From Microtetraspora glauca (GTDB taxonomy: Bacteria > Actinomycetota > Actinomycetes > Streptomycetales > Streptomycetaceae), in assembly GCA_000721275.1 (NCBI GenBank), contig JOFO01000016.1:65678-129677 (forward strand): 64,000 bases of DNA, given 5' to 3'. A program made the position numbers and the translations under genes. Below, one piece after another: positions 41,567-50,467 of the stretch (positions within the stretch are counted from its first letter, which is position 1; every line of letters begins with the position of its first letter). The notes beneath the pieces are model-generated. The model saw only the letters and a program-made list of their open reading frames with translations, was not told the origin of the DNA and did no database searches.

Positions 41567-42352
41567 TCACCGCATCACCTCCCCGGCGTTCACCAGCAGC
41601 GACTGCCCCGTGATCGACCGGGCCCGGGGCGACGCCAGGAAGACGACCGCGTCCGCGACGTCCGCGTCGGTGGCCAGGTCCGGGAGGGCGACCCGGGAGG
41701 CGAGCCGGGCCAGGACGTCCGCCTCCGCCACCCCCTCCGCCTGCGCCGTGAAGCGCACGAACGCCTCCACCGGCGGCCCCCACATCCACCCCGGCAGCAC
41801 CGTGTTGACCCGGATCCGGTCGGGCCCCAGCTCCCGCGCCAGCGAGTACATCGCCGACGTCAGCGCCCCCTTCGACGCGGCGTACGCGGCCTGCCGGACC
41901 TCGGTCGGCGCGGCGACGGCCGACTGCGTGCCGATGAGGACGACCGCCCCGCCCCCGGCCGCCCGCAGCGCCGGCAGGCACGCGCGCGTCATCCGCAGCG
42001 TCCCGAGCAGGTTGACGTCGAGGACGCCCTGCCAGGTGGCGAAGTCGGCGTCGGCGAGGCCGCCGAAGTACCCGTCCCAGGCCGCGACCTGCACGACCGC
42101 GTCGATCCCGCCGAAGCGTTCCACCGCGAGCGCGGCCAGCGCCTCGCACTGCCGCTCGTCGGTGATGTCGGTGGCGAGGTGCGCGGTGCGCCCGCCCGGC
42201 GGGTCGATCGCGGCGGCCACCCCGGCGAGGTGCGCGCCGGTGCGGGCGCCGAGGACCGCGTTGCCCCCGTCGCGCACCACCGCCTCCGCCACCCGGCGAC
42301 CGAGCCCGGTCCCGACGCCCGACACGACGACCGTCTTCCCCTGGAGCAGCAT
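41567..42352 (-). CDS. SDR family oxidoreductase
   Basis: A 261-residue short-chain dehydrogenase. Cofactor loop SGVGTGLG (residues 11-18, a variant of TGxxxGxG), ATDITDERQ, QVAAWDGY in place of the usual NNAG, catalytic Ser in GTQSAVA and Tyr/Lys in YAASKGAL, VNTVLPGWMWG, and GQSLLVNAG at the end. The NNAG variant suggests an atypical member. The ATG at 42352 has GGGAG 9 bp upstream. It is divergent from the uncharacterised gene at 42438, and the perfect operator I lies between them. Confidence 0.87.
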   Translation of the reverse strand: MLLQGKTVVVSGVGTGLGRRVAEAVVRDGGNAVLGARTGAHLAGVAAAIDPPGGRTAHLATDITDERQCEALAALAVERFGGIDAVVQVAAWDGYFGGLADADFATWQGVLDVNLLGTLRMTRACLPALRAAGGGAVVLIGTQSAVAAPTEVRQAAYAASKGALTSAMYSLARELGPDRIRVNTVLPGWMWGPPVEAFVRFTAQAEGVAEADVLARLASRVALPDLATDADVADAVVFLASPRARSITGQSLLVNAGEVMR

Positions 42353-42380
42353 CCGGGTCACTCCCGCCTCTGGCCAGCTA

Positions 42381-42397
42381 TCTGACGGTCCGTCAGA
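42381..42397. promoter_or_regulatory. Perfect TGACG palindrome (site I)
   Basis: TCTGACGGTCCGTCAGA is an exact 17-bp palindrome with a 3-bp centre, between the divergent SDR and uncharacterised genes (28 bp from one start, 40 bp from the other). It links these two genes to the regulon at 5-29 kb. Confidence 0.7.
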
Positions 42398-42437
42398 GTA
42401 GGTGTCCCGAGCCGCGCAGGGAAGGGAGACGACGGCG

Positions 42438-43262
42438 ATGGACGACACCGAGAGGTACGCCGAGCTGGCCGCCACCGGGCCGTACGGGGTCCGCCCCGGT
42501 CACGCCCTGATCACCATGGTGGAGCCGCACCCGGGCCACGAGTACGCGTACAACCGCTGGTACGAGGACGACCACTACTACGCCGGCGCGATGGCGATGC
42601 CGTGGATGTTCGCGGGCCGCCGCTGGGTCGCCACCCGCGACCTCCAGGAGCTCCGGACGCCGGAGAAGTCCGCCGTCGCGCAGCCGGTCACCGCCGGCTG
42701 CTACCTCTCCACGTACTGGATCACCGAGGGCCGCTACGACGCGCACATGAAGTGGACCGTCGCCATCAACAAGCGCCTCCACCGCGACGCCCGCGTCCAC
42801 CACGGCCGCACCCACGTCTTCACGTCGTTCCAGGACCACGAGGCGACGGTGTACCGGGACGGGGCGGCCGGCCCGCGCGACGTCCACGCCCTCGACCACC
42901 CCTACGCGGGCCTGGTCCTCCAGGTCGTGGACTGCGCCGGCCCGGGGGAGCGGGCGGCGCTGCTGGAGCGGCTGTGCTCGCGGGAACTGCCGCGCCGGCT
43001 CGCCGGTTCACCGGCGGCGATGGTCACCGTCTTCCGCCCGACGCCGCTGCCCGGCGACCGCATGGCGTACGTGAAGCAGGTGGAGGGCGTCGGCACCCGG
43101 CTCACCCTGCTGTGGTTCCTGGAGCGGGATCCGCGCGACTGCTGGGCGGAGCACTTCGCGGACCTGGACGGCCTCGCGGCGGACGCGGGCCGGGTGGAAC
43201 TGGTGGCGCCGTTCGTCCCGACCGTCCCCGGGACCGACCGGTACGTGGACCGGCTGAGGTGA
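42438..43262 (+). CDS. Uncharacterised protein with repeated ferredoxin-like (dimeric alpha/beta barrel) pattern
   Basis: A 274-residue cytoplasmic protein without signal or membrane helix. Both halves have the beta-alpha-beta pattern of EthD/ABM-like barrels: HALITMVEPHPGHEYAYNRWYEDDHYYAGAMAMPWMFAGRRWVA in the first (EYAYNRWYEDDHY being typical of EthD-like folds), and GLVLQVVDCAGPGERAALLERL in the second. The ATG at 42438 follows GAAGGGAGAC. It is under operator I with a divergent SDR. EthD-like proteins act in ether or polyketide/steroid modification; I can name no reaction here. Confidence 0.7.
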   Translation: MDDTERYAELAATGPYGVRPGHALITMVEPHPGHEYAYNRWYEDDHYYAGAMAMPWMFAGRRWVATRDLQELRTPEKSAVAQPVTAGCYLSTYWITEGRYDAHMKWTVAINKRLHRDARVHHGRTHVFTSFQDHEATVYRDGAAGPRDVHALDHPYAGLVLQVVDCAGPGERAALLERLCSRELPRRLAGSPAAMVTVFRPTPLPGDRMAYVKQVEGVGTRLTLLWFLERDPRDCWAEHFADLDGLAADAGRVELVAPFVPTVPGTDRYVDRLR

Positions 43263-43303
43263 CGGACTCCGCCCGGCGGCAGGAGCTTTCCGGGCATGAG
43301 AGA

Positions 43304-43340
43304 GCCCTCTCGGCCAGGACGGCGGACCGGACGAGAGGGC
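43304..43340. terminator. Bidirectional terminator between convergent genes
   Basis: GCCCTCTCG and CGAGAGGGC, exact complements around a 19-nt loop that itself can pair. It lies 42 bp after the stop at 43262 and 14 bp beyond the DUF397 stop on the other strand. Confidence 0.68.
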
Positions 43341-43353
43341 GGCTCCGCGAGGC

Positions 43354-43554
43354 TCAGAGGGCCCCGTTGCTCACCTGGCCGACGAAGGCGTTCCACGAGC
43401 CCGGCCCGAAAGAGAGGGACGGGCCCTCGGGGGCCTTGGAGTCGCGGACGTCGATGGAGGCGACGGCCGGCGACTTCACCTCGACGCAGGCGCCGTTGCC
43501 GCCGGAGTAGGAGGACTTGGTCCAGTTGTCGGTGGCACCCTGGATGATGGCCAT
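43354..43554 (-). CDS. DUF397 domain protein
   Basis: A 66-residue protein of the DUF397 family: NWTKSSYSGGNGACVEVKS, IDVRDSKAPEGPSLSF, WNAFVGQV. In Streptomyces these small proteins pair with an adjacent XRE/Scr1 regulator, and pairs such as WhiJ-type systems affect sporulation and antibiotic production; some behave like toxin-antitoxin modules. The regulator gene lies 273 bp upstream on the same strand. Confidence 0.9.
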   Translation of the reverse strand: MAIIQGATDNWTKSSYSGGNGACVEVKSPAVASIDVRDSKAPEGPSLSFGPGSWNAFVGQVSNGAL

Positions 43555-43827
43555 GATGTGCTCAGCTCCGGTTCTGCCCGAAGGGCGTGAGAGTCGGTGC
43601 CGGCGTGGTCTTCACCGGCCTGATCGACGCTACTCGCCGGTCCCGAGCCGCGGGACCGGCGTTCACACGACCGGGTGACATATGCCAACTGAGCTTCCGG
43701 CGCGCTGAGTCGGCGGTGTACCGTATCCGCCCCCGCGCTCTGGGCCGCGCCTCGCGTTCCCCGCCCCGCTTCCCGACCCGCCTCCCTGACCCGCTTCCCC
43801 GGCCCGCTTCCCCGGCCCGCGGGAACC

Positions 43828-44688
43828 TCAGCCGTCGGCGTACCGCTTCGCGATGTCGGCGACGAAGTCCCGCGTCTGCTCCACGCCCAACGCCTGCGCC
43901 CGCAGGTGCTCGTACATGAAGCTGTACTTCGCCACGTCCGGCCCCTTCTCCAGGTACAGGTCGCTCGTCACGCCCTCGATGTAGACGACGCTGGAGTCGG
44001 AGGCGTCCGGGAACTCCAGGATGGAGTACTGGCCGCTGATGCCCGGGTGCGCACCCGTGTCGAACGGCAGCACCTGCACGGTCACGTGCGGCAGGTGCGA
44101 CTGCTCCACCAGGTGCTCCAGCTGCTCGGCCATCACCCGCCGGTTGCCGACGACCCGGCGCAGCGCCGCCTCGTCGATGACCGCCCACAGGCGCAGCGGG
44201 TTCTCCTCCTTGTTGATCCGCTCCTGGCGGCGGGTGCGGACGCTGGTCCGCTTCTCGATGTCCGCCGGCGTCGACTCGGGGAGCGCGCCGGAGATGACGG
44301 CGGTGGCGTACGCGCGGGTCTGGAGCAGACCGGGGATGATCTGCGGCTCGTACACGCGCAGGCTCTGCGCGTCCGTCTCCAGACCGATGTAGACGCTGTA
44401 CGGGATGTCGCCGAAGGCGTGCCACCAGCCCTGCTGGCGCGAGTCCTTGGCCATCTGCATCAGCGAGTTGACCATGGCCTCGTCCTCGACCTCGTACACC
44501 CCGCACAGGTCGCGCACGTCGCGCTGGCTGATGGAGCGGCGGCCGTTCTCGAGGCGGCTGATCTTGGACTGGGAGACGAGGAGGCGCTCGGCGACCTGTT
44601 CGGCCGTCATGCCCTTGCCCTCGCGGAGCTTGCGCAGCTCCTGCCCCAATCGGCGTCGCCTGACGGTGGGGTTGACACTGGACGCCAC
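43828..44688 (-). CDS. XRE-family regulator with Scr1/DUF5753 domain (WhiJ-like)
   Basis: A 286-residue protein. N-terminal XRE helix-turn-helix (residues about 10-65: LGQELRKLREGKGMTAEQVAERLLVSQSKISRLENGRRS, key helix VSQSKISRLE), then a DUF5753 domain (IIPGLLQTRAYA, RTRRQERIN, LRLWAVIDEAALRRVVG, ITVQVLPFDTGAHPG-type strand, VVYIEG). The GTG at 44688 has GGAGG upstream. It is paired with the DUF397 gene downstream. A palindrome in its promoter suggests autoregulation. Confidence 0.9.
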   Translation of the reverse strand: MASSVNPTVRRRRLGQELRKLREGKGMTAEQVAERLLVSQSKISRLENGRRSISQRDVRDLCGVYEVEDEAMVNSLMQMAKDSRQQGWWHAFGDIPYSVYIGLETDAQSLRVYEPQIIPGLLQTRAYATAVISGALPESTPADIEKRTSVRTRRQERINKEENPLRLWAVIDEAALRRVVGNRRVMAEQLEHLVEQSHLPHVTVQVLPFDTGAHPGISGQYSILEFPDASDSSVVYIEGVTSDLYLEKGPDVAKYSFMYEHLRAQALGVEQTRDFVADIAKRYADG

Positions 44689-44732
44689 GGAAACTGCACC
44701 TCCGGCTGCTGTCTGCGATGCGTAGCTGTGAG

Positions 44733-44760
44733 TATCTACTGCTTGGCAGACTGCCACCAA
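44733..44760 (-). promoter_or_regulatory. Promoter with palindrome upstream of the XRE gene
   Basis: On the minus strand TTGGTG (44760-44755), a 16-bp spacer, then TAGATA (44738-44733) form a -35/-10 pair. The spacer contains the palindrome TGGCA-GAC-TGCCA (44744-44756). The XRE protein itself may bind it. The rest of 44761-44993 holds no gene that I can support. Confidence 0.5.
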
Positions 44761-44993
44761 AGGTGTGGCGTGCGCTGGGAAAACGCGACAACGCCCGTGC
44801 GGGTGCTCGGATTCGACGCGCATGTGCGGGACGCCCGGAGGCGCCCCGCACATGCGCGTGCGGCTCCCGGAGGGGTTCGTGCGCGCGGTGCGGTGAAGTG
44901 CGCGCGTACGGCGGTGCCGGTGCCGGCCGTGCCGTGAACGCGCGTGGTGCGTGGTGCCTGGTGCGTGAGGTGGCGTCGGGTCGCGCGGCCGCC

Positions 44994-45692
44994 TCAGTGG
45001 GCGGCGGCGCGGGCCATGCCGCCCCGCGGCTGGGCGGGTACGCCCTGGCCGCTCCGGCGCGGCTGCGCGGCCGCGCCGTTCTGGACGTCCATCACAGCGT
45101 GCGCCACGAGGCCGCCCATGGGGTCGTGCCGGATCAGGTCGCGCAGCCGGGACCGCGACGACCGTCCTTCGTTGCCGGGATACAGGTGCTTGCCGAGACC
45201 GACCGCGTGGGCCAGTGCGGCGAGCGCCGCGGTCCGCGGGTCCGGCGGTACGCCGGTGCGGATCGCACTGTCCAGCCGGGCCCTGATCTCCCGGCTGATC
45301 GCCGTGTCCGTCGCCTGGTAGCGAGTCGTCGGCAGCACCCCGCACATCTGGCCCTCCACGGCATGCACCATGCCGCATCGCTCCAGATGCGAGAGATACG
45401 TCTGGCGGAGCCCCAGCCGGGGCCCGCCGATCCAGTGGACGGCCCGGACCGGACTGCCGCGCCTGCGCAGCAGTTCCAGTGCGGAGTCCAGAGTCGGATC
45501 TCCGGTCGGCCGTGGCATCACCACGGCGATACGATCCCCGTCAGGGGCTATCCGTCCTGCCAGAGCCAGCTCCACTAGCTGTGCTCCGGCCAGGCCCAGG
45601 TCGAGCGACTGCGGCTGCGCTGTGGTACCCGTGGCCGGGTCCAGAGCGAGCAGCAGAAGCTCCTCCGGAATGGTTCTGCGGCTCCTGCCCAT
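44994..45692 (-). CDS. GPP34 (GOLPH3-like) family protein
   Basis: A 232-residue cytoplasmic protein of the GPP34 family. Seen: IPEELLLLALDPATG at the start, LGLAGAQLVELALAGRI, LDSALELLRRRGSPVRAVHWI, LRQTYLSHLERCGMV, and an all-alpha C-terminal half. Eukaryotic GOLPH3 binds phosphatidylinositol 4-phosphate and glycosyltransferases; the bacterial role is unknown, though many copies occur in Streptomyces. The start ATG at 45692 has GGAGGCATGG region upstream. Confidence 0.83.
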   Translation of the reverse strand: MGRSRRTIPEELLLLALDPATGTTAQPQSLDLGLAGAQLVELALAGRIAPDGDRIAVVMPRPTGDPTLDSALELLRRRGSPVRAVHWIGGPRLGLRQTYLSHLERCGMVHAVEGQMCGVLPTTRYQATDTAISREIRARLDSAIRTGVPPDPRTAALAALAHAVGLGKHLYPGNEGRSSRSRLRDLIRHDPMGGLVAHAVMDVQNGAAAQPRRSGQGVPAQPRGGMARAAAH

Positions 45693-45771
45693 CCATGCCT
45701 CCCCGCGTGGATGAATGACAGGGTGACCCCTCTCACATTCATCTGTCGAGAGTGCCTGGGTGGTTCGTCCG

Positions 45772-45799
45772 GGAACCAGTAGGTATGTCGTTCTCGTCT
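45772..45799 (+). promoter_or_regulatory. Possible SigE-type promoter of the carboxypeptidase gene
   Basis: GGAAC (45772-45776), an 18-bp spacer, then CGTCT (45795-45799). The Streptomyces envelope-stress sigma factor SigE uses GGAAC with 16-17 bp to a similar -10, so the spacing is slightly long. The gene downstream is a wall enzyme, which fits. Confidence 0.3.
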
Positions 45800-45875
45800 A
45801 GCACGGGAGCCAAGGGGTTCACACAGGACACTGGTAGACGGTTCGGACGTACGTATGACGCATGGAGGAGGCACG

Positions 45876-48116
45876 GTGGCGGGCGAGTCCCCCGACAGAG
45901 CGGAGCAGCAGGGGTCGTCGGAGGGGAAGACGACATCGGCGTCGCCGACGGTTGCGCCCTCGGAGACCCCGGCGTCCGCGGTGTCCGCGCCGGACCGGGT
46001 GGACCAGCCGACGGCGGTGTTCAAGACCCTGGCCCCGCGCACCCCGGAGGACGACGAGCCCGCGGCGGAGTCGGCGGACGGCGGCGACCGCCTGAAGCAG
46101 GCCGTGGCGGCGTGGGTCGCGACGGCGGCGGACGAGGACGAGCGCGAGAGCCGTCCGTCGGAGGCCGAGACCTCCGAGACCGAGACCGAGGGCGAGGCCT
46201 CTGAGGCCTCAGAGGCCGTTGTGGAGGCCGAGGAGCCCGCCTCCGCGCCCGAGGAGCCCTCGGAGGCCCCCGAGGCCGCCCGTGACGCCGACGACGACTC
46301 CGACGAGGCGCCGAAGGCGGCCGAGCCGTCCTGGTTCGCCGCGAAGAAGGCGGCGGAGGCGGCGGAGGCGGCGGAGGCGGCGGAGGCGGCGAAGGCCGAG
46401 GCGGCGAAGGCCGAGGAGAAGCCGAAGGCCGAGGAACCGGTCGACCAGCCGACCACCATGTTCCGGGCGGTACGCCCTCCGGCTGCGCCCGCCGTCGACC
46501 AGCCGACGACCGCCCTCAAGCTCCCGCGCGACGCGTCCGCCTCCGGCCCCGAGTCCGACAGCGAGCGGACGAGCACCTTCGTACCGCTCCGCCCGGACAT
46601 CCCGGCCGACCAGAAGCCGCAGCAGAAGCCCCAGCAGCAGCCCCAGCAGCAGCCCCAGCCGCAGCAGAAGGCGGCCGGCCCCGCCGTCACCCCGCCGCGC
46701 CCGGCCACCGCCGACAAGCCGGCCGCGCCCGCCCCGGCGCAGCCGTCCGCGTCCGCGCCCGCGCAGGCCGCCGCCCCCACCCCGGCGGCCCTCGCCGGAC
46801 CCGAGCGCACCCGGCAGCAGCCGCTGCCGCCGCTGCCCCCGCTCGACCTGCTGGCCGAGCTGACGAACACGCCGCCCCCGCCGCCGAACGCCTGGCGCAC
46901 GACCCTGCGCCGGATCCGGATCTGGACCCCGCTGGTCCTGCTGCTCCTGATCGTCTTTGCGATCGTGCAGATGGTCCGGCCGCTGCCGGCGCCCGCGCTG
47001 AAGCTGTCCGCGGCCCCGACGTACACCTTCGCGGGCGGCCCGCTCCAGATGCCGTGGCCCGGCGAGGGCCAGGGCGCGGTGGAGGTCGAGGGCGTCGGCT
47101 CCATGGGCACGTGGGGGGCGCAGAAGCCGGCCCCGATCGCGTCCGTGACGAAGACGATGACCGCGTACGTGATCCTCCGCGACCACCCGATCAAGGGGAA
47201 GCAGCAGGGCCCCGAGATCACCGTCGACAAGAAGGCCGCCGACCAGGCGAAGGCGGTCCACGAGTCGACGGCGGCGGTCAAGGAGGGCCAGACCTACACG
47301 GAGAAGGAGCTCCTCCAGCTCCTGATGATCCCGTCGGCCAACAACGTGGCCCGGCTGCTCGCCCGCTGGGACGCCGGCTCGGAGCAGGCGTTCGTCGACA
47401 AGATGAACGCCGCCGCCAAGGACCTGGGCATGACCCAGTCCCGGTACACCGACCCGTCCGGCCTGCTCGACTCCACCGTCTCGACCCCGAAGGACCAGCT
47501 GAAGCTGGCGAAGGCGGTCATGGAGTTCGACGTGTTCCGCGAGATCGTGGACATGCCGAACGCCACCATCGAGGGCGTCGGCTACATCGAGAACAACAAC
47601 AGCCGGCTGCTGCTCAAGCCCGGCGTCAACGGCATCAAGACCGGCTCCTCCACCCCCGCGGGCGGCAACCTGCTCTGGTCGGCGAACACGGTCGTCGACG
47701 GCAGGGTCCACCGGGTGCTGGGCATCGTGATGGGCGCGCAGAACGCCGAACGGCTCAACGACAAGCTGGAGCTGTCGCTGGACTACAGCTACGAGCTGAT
47801 CAAGAAGGCCCAGGAGGACGTCACCTCCGCGGTCGTCGTCAAGAAGGGCCAGGTCGTCGGCTACGTGGACGACGGCCTCGGCGGCCGGACCCCGGTCGCG
47901 GCGACCAAGGACATCAAGGCGGTCGGCTGGCCCGGCCTCAAGGTCGACCTGGACCTGACCGACGGCGGCAAGGCCGTCCCGCACTCCGGCAGGGCCGGGG
48001 ACGTCGTCGGCACCGTCTCGATCGGCGAGGGCGCCGGGAAGGTCAGCGCCCCGGTGGCGCTCCAGACCGACCTGGTGGAGCCCGGCTTCGACAAGAAGCT
48101 GACCCGGGTGGGCTGA
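45876..48116 (+). CDS. D-alanyl-D-alanine carboxypeptidase (peptidase S11) with long N-terminal cytoplasmic region
   Basis: A 746-residue penicillin-binding-type enzyme that trims pentapeptides of peptidoglycan outside the membrane. Catalytic motifs SVTK (Ser423 to Lys426), SAN (Ser487 to Asn489) and KTGS (Lys588). One membrane helix at about 350-370 (TPLVLLLLIVFAIVQMV). Before it is a roughly 350-residue acidic, low-complexity cytoplasmic region with three DQPT motifs (near 42, 189 and 207: VDQPTAVFK, VDQPTTMFR, VDQPTTALK), followed by a Gln/Pro repeat tract. Such a long cytosolic part is unusual for the family. The GTG at 45876 follows GGAGGAG; an ATG at 45855 is possible. Confidence 0.88.
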   Translation: MAGESPDRAEQQGSSEGKTTSASPTVAPSETPASAVSAPDRVDQPTAVFKTLAPRTPEDDEPAAESADGGDRLKQAVAAWVATAADEDERESRPSEAETSETETEGEASEASEAVVEAEEPASAPEEPSEAPEAARDADDDSDEAPKAAEPSWFAAKKAAEAAEAAEAAEAAKAEAAKAEEKPKAEEPVDQPTTMFRAVRPPAAPAVDQPTTALKLPRDASASGPESDSERTSTFVPLRPDIPADQKPQQKPQQQPQQQPQPQQKAAGPAVTPPRPATADKPAAPAPAQPSASAPAQAAAPTPAALAGPERTRQQPLPPLPPLDLLAELTNTPPPPPNAWRTTLRRIRIWTPLVLLLLIVFAIVQMVRPLPAPALKLSAAPTYTFAGGPLQMPWPGEGQGAVEVEGVGSMGTWGAQKPAPIASVTKTMTAYVILRDHPIKGKQQGPEITVDKKAADQAKAVHESTAAVKEGQTYTEKELLQLLMIPSANNVARLLARWDAGSEQAFVDKMNAAAKDLGMTQSRYTDPSGLLDSTVSTPKDQLKLAKAVMEFDVFREIVDMPNATIEGVGYIENNNSRLLLKPGVNGIKTGSSTPAGGNLLWSANTVVDGRVHRVLGIVMGAQNAERLNDKLELSLDYSYELIKKAQEDVTSAVVVKKGQVVGYVDDGLGGRTPVAATKDIKAVGWPGLKVDLDLTDGGKAVPHSGRAGDVVGTVSIGEGAGKVSAPVALQTDLVEPGFDKKLTRVG

Positions 48117-48151
48117 CGGGCGGGCCGCACGGCCGGCTGACCTGATCGGGT

Positions 48152-48177
48152 GGGCGCCCCGGACGACCGGGGCGCCC
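48152..48177. terminator. Terminator after the carboxypeptidase gene
   Basis: GGGCGCCCCGG, loop ACGA, CCGGGGCGCCC: perfect 11-bp arms and a tetraloop, 35 bp after the stop codon. Confidence 0.75.
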
Positions 48178-48273
48178 TGCTGTTAGCGTTTTCGGGCAGC
48201 CGAGACGCGACACGCGGAGCCGCGCGGGACGCGAGACGGGCAGAGGGCAAGAGCAGCACGGGAAAGGGCCGCA

Positions 48274-50364
48274 GTGACCACCGCCGAGCCGACACGCGCG
48301 GGCCGCAGCACGGCCGCCGCGCCCCTTTCCGCACGGGAGACCGGTGCCGCGCCGGAGTCCGGCCAGGACACCGCCCGGGAGGCGGGCCCCGCGGCGGACC
48401 GGCCGTCCGGACGGCGTCCGGACCCGGCGTCCGGAGAGGCGCCCGAGCCGGCACCGGGGCAGGATTCCGGCAGGGACCCCGACGAGGGCCCCCGCCAGGA
48501 ACCCCCCGCCACGGCGCCCGCCTCCACCACTGCCACCCTCCCCACCACCCCCACCGGTTCACCCCCGCGAATAGTGCTCCCGAACCAGCGCTCCGCCCCC
48601 GAGCGGACCACGCCCCCCGCGCCGACGCCGCAGGCACCGCCCGCGGCGCGCCGGCGCAAGCGCCGTTACCCGGTGATGGTGGCGACGGGCGTCGCCGCGC
48701 TCCTCCACATCCTGTGGTTCTTCTACTTCGCGAACAGCGGCGGCGACCTCGCCGCCCAGGACGCCTGGGCCGAGTTCGTCGGACGGCACCCGGACTCCGC
48801 GTACAACCTGGCCTGGTACGGGGGCATGCACCCGGTCTCGTACAGCGTCGTCTCGCCGTACGTGATGTCGGTGCTCGGCGTCCGGTCCACGATGATGATC
48901 GCGGGGACGCTCTCCGCGGCCCTGACCGCGCTGATCCTCGTGCGGGTCCCGGCCGTGCGGAACCCGATGGCCTGCTCCCTCGCGGGCGTCTTCGCCTTCC
49001 TCTGCAACGCGCTGTCGGGCCGGGTGACCTTCGGGCTCGGCATGATGTTCGCGCTCGGCGCGGTCGCCGCCGTCTTCTGCTGGCCGCACCGCTGGCGCCG
49101 CAAGCGCTGGGCGAAGGCGGCCGTGGCGGTGCCGCTGTCCGGGCTCGCGACGGCGTGCAGCCCGGTCGCGGGCCTGTTCCTCGGGGTCGTGGCCGCGGCG
49201 CTGTTCCTCAACAAGCGGCGCCCCGGCGCGTACGCGATCGGCATCGCCCCCGTGGTGATCGTCGCGCTCTCGTCCTGGCTGTTCCCCTTCTCCGGCACCC
49301 AGCCGATGGCGTTCGCCTCGGCGATACTGCCGCTGGCCTTCGGGATCCTCGTTTTTGTCCTCGTACCCGGGGACTGGCGCACGGTCCGCACCGCCGCCGC
49401 CTGCTACACCGTCGGCACGTTCCTGACCTGGCTGATCGACTCGCAGATCGGCACGAACATCTCGCGGCTGCCGATGCTCTTCGCGGGCGTGGCGCTGCTG
49501 GCGGCGCTGCCGTACGCGCGTCCGCGCTCCCGCCGCTGGTACGCCCTGGCCGTCGCCTTCCTCGGCCTGAACTTCTGGATCGGCTTCAAGGGCGTCGACG
49601 ACGTGATCCGCACCCGCCCCGACGCCTCCTGGGCCTTCGAGGTGGCGCCGCTGATCAACCAGCTCCAGGTGCGGGACGCCCGCAAGGCCCGGGTCGAGGT
49701 CGTGCCGGCCTCCAGCCACCGCGAGTCCTCGGCGCTCAGCCCGTACATCAACCTGGCGCGCGGCTGGAACCGCCAGGCGGACATGGAGCGCAACCCGCTC
49801 TTCTACGACGACACCCTCAACGCCGTGAACTACCGCGAGTGGCTCCACCGCTGGTCGGTCCGGTACGTCGTCCTCCCGACGGGCGCCCCCGACTCGGGCG
49901 CGGAGCGGGAGGCGGAGCTGGTCGCGAAGGGCCTGCCGTACCTGAGCCAGGTGTGGGCGGACGCGAACTGGCGGCTGTACGAGGTCGCCGACGCCACCCC
50001 GCTCGCCGACGCCCCCGCCCAGGTCGAGCGCGCCGCCGAGAACGAGGTCGTCCTCCGCCTCGACCGCCCCGCCCGGGTCACCATCCGCGTCCCGTACTCG
50101 CCGTGGCTGGCGCTCATGGACGAGAACGGCGGCAAGCTGGAGCCGCCGCAGGAGACGGAGGAGTCGAAGCTTGCCCGCGAGGAGTCCGAGAAGGAGCTCC
50201 CGAAGGTCTTCGCCAACGAGCACGGCTGCCTGCTGAAGGCGGAACCGGACGAGCAGGGCGACGAGTGGACGGAGCTGATCGCCCCCAAGGCCGGCACGTA
50301 CCGCCTGGCGGCCCCGTACAAGCTCTTCCCGCGCGGCACAGCCTGCCCGGAGGAACTGCGCTGA
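48274..50364 (+). CDS. Polytopic membrane protein, GT-C-like, hypothetical
   Basis: A 696-residue protein. A disordered N-terminal region of about 120 residues rich in Pro, Ala, Thr and Gly leads to about ten membrane helices (for example VMVATGVAALLHILWFFYFA, FAFLCNALSGRVTFGLGMMFALGAVAAVF, PLSGLATACSPVAGLFLGVVAAALFL). A large extracytoplasmic C-terminal domain follows (INLARGWNRQADMERNPLFYDD, VRYVVLPTGAPD, ARVTIRVPYSPW). The layout resembles GT-C sugar transferases or polyprenol-sugar enzymes, though annotation often says MFS. GTG start. It stands between two terminated units. Confidence 0.75.
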   Translation: MTTAEPTRAGRSTAAAPLSARETGAAPESGQDTAREAGPAADRPSGRRPDPASGEAPEPAPGQDSGRDPDEGPRQEPPATAPASTTATLPTTPTGSPPRIVLPNQRSAPERTTPPAPTPQAPPAARRRKRRYPVMVATGVAALLHILWFFYFANSGGDLAAQDAWAEFVGRHPDSAYNLAWYGGMHPVSYSVVSPYVMSVLGVRSTMMIAGTLSAALTALILVRVPAVRNPMACSLAGVFAFLCNALSGRVTFGLGMMFALGAVAAVFCWPHRWRRKRWAKAAVAVPLSGLATACSPVAGLFLGVVAAALFLNKRRPGAYAIGIAPVVIVALSSWLFPFSGTQPMAFASAILPLAFGILVFVLVPGDWRTVRTAAACYTVGTFLTWLIDSQIGTNISRLPMLFAGVALLAALPYARPRSRRWYALAVAFLGLNFWIGFKGVDDVIRTRPDASWAFEVAPLINQLQVRDARKARVEVVPASSHRESSALSPYINLARGWNRQADMERNPLFYDDTLNAVNYREWLHRWSVRYVVLPTGAPDSGAEREAELVAKGLPYLSQVWADANWRLYEVADATPLADAPAQVERAAENEVVLRLDRPARVTIRVPYSPWLALMDENGGKLEPPQETEESKLAREESEKELPKVFANEHGCLLKAEPDEQGDEWTELIAPKAGTYRLAAPYKLFPRGTACPEELR

Positions 50365-50467
50365 GGCCCGCTCGAGCGGCGGGTCACTCATGCCGCGGTC
50401 ACTCATAAGGAGGGTGAAGGCAGGGGAAGTCTGCCGTCCACCCCGCTCCGGCCCTAGGGTCGTCCCC

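Noticed and set aside
45575..47281. Minus-strand frame rich in Ser/Ala/Gly across the carboxypeptidase
   Set aside because: It is the reverse of the Glu/Ala-rich low-complexity coding region; no start context or family match.
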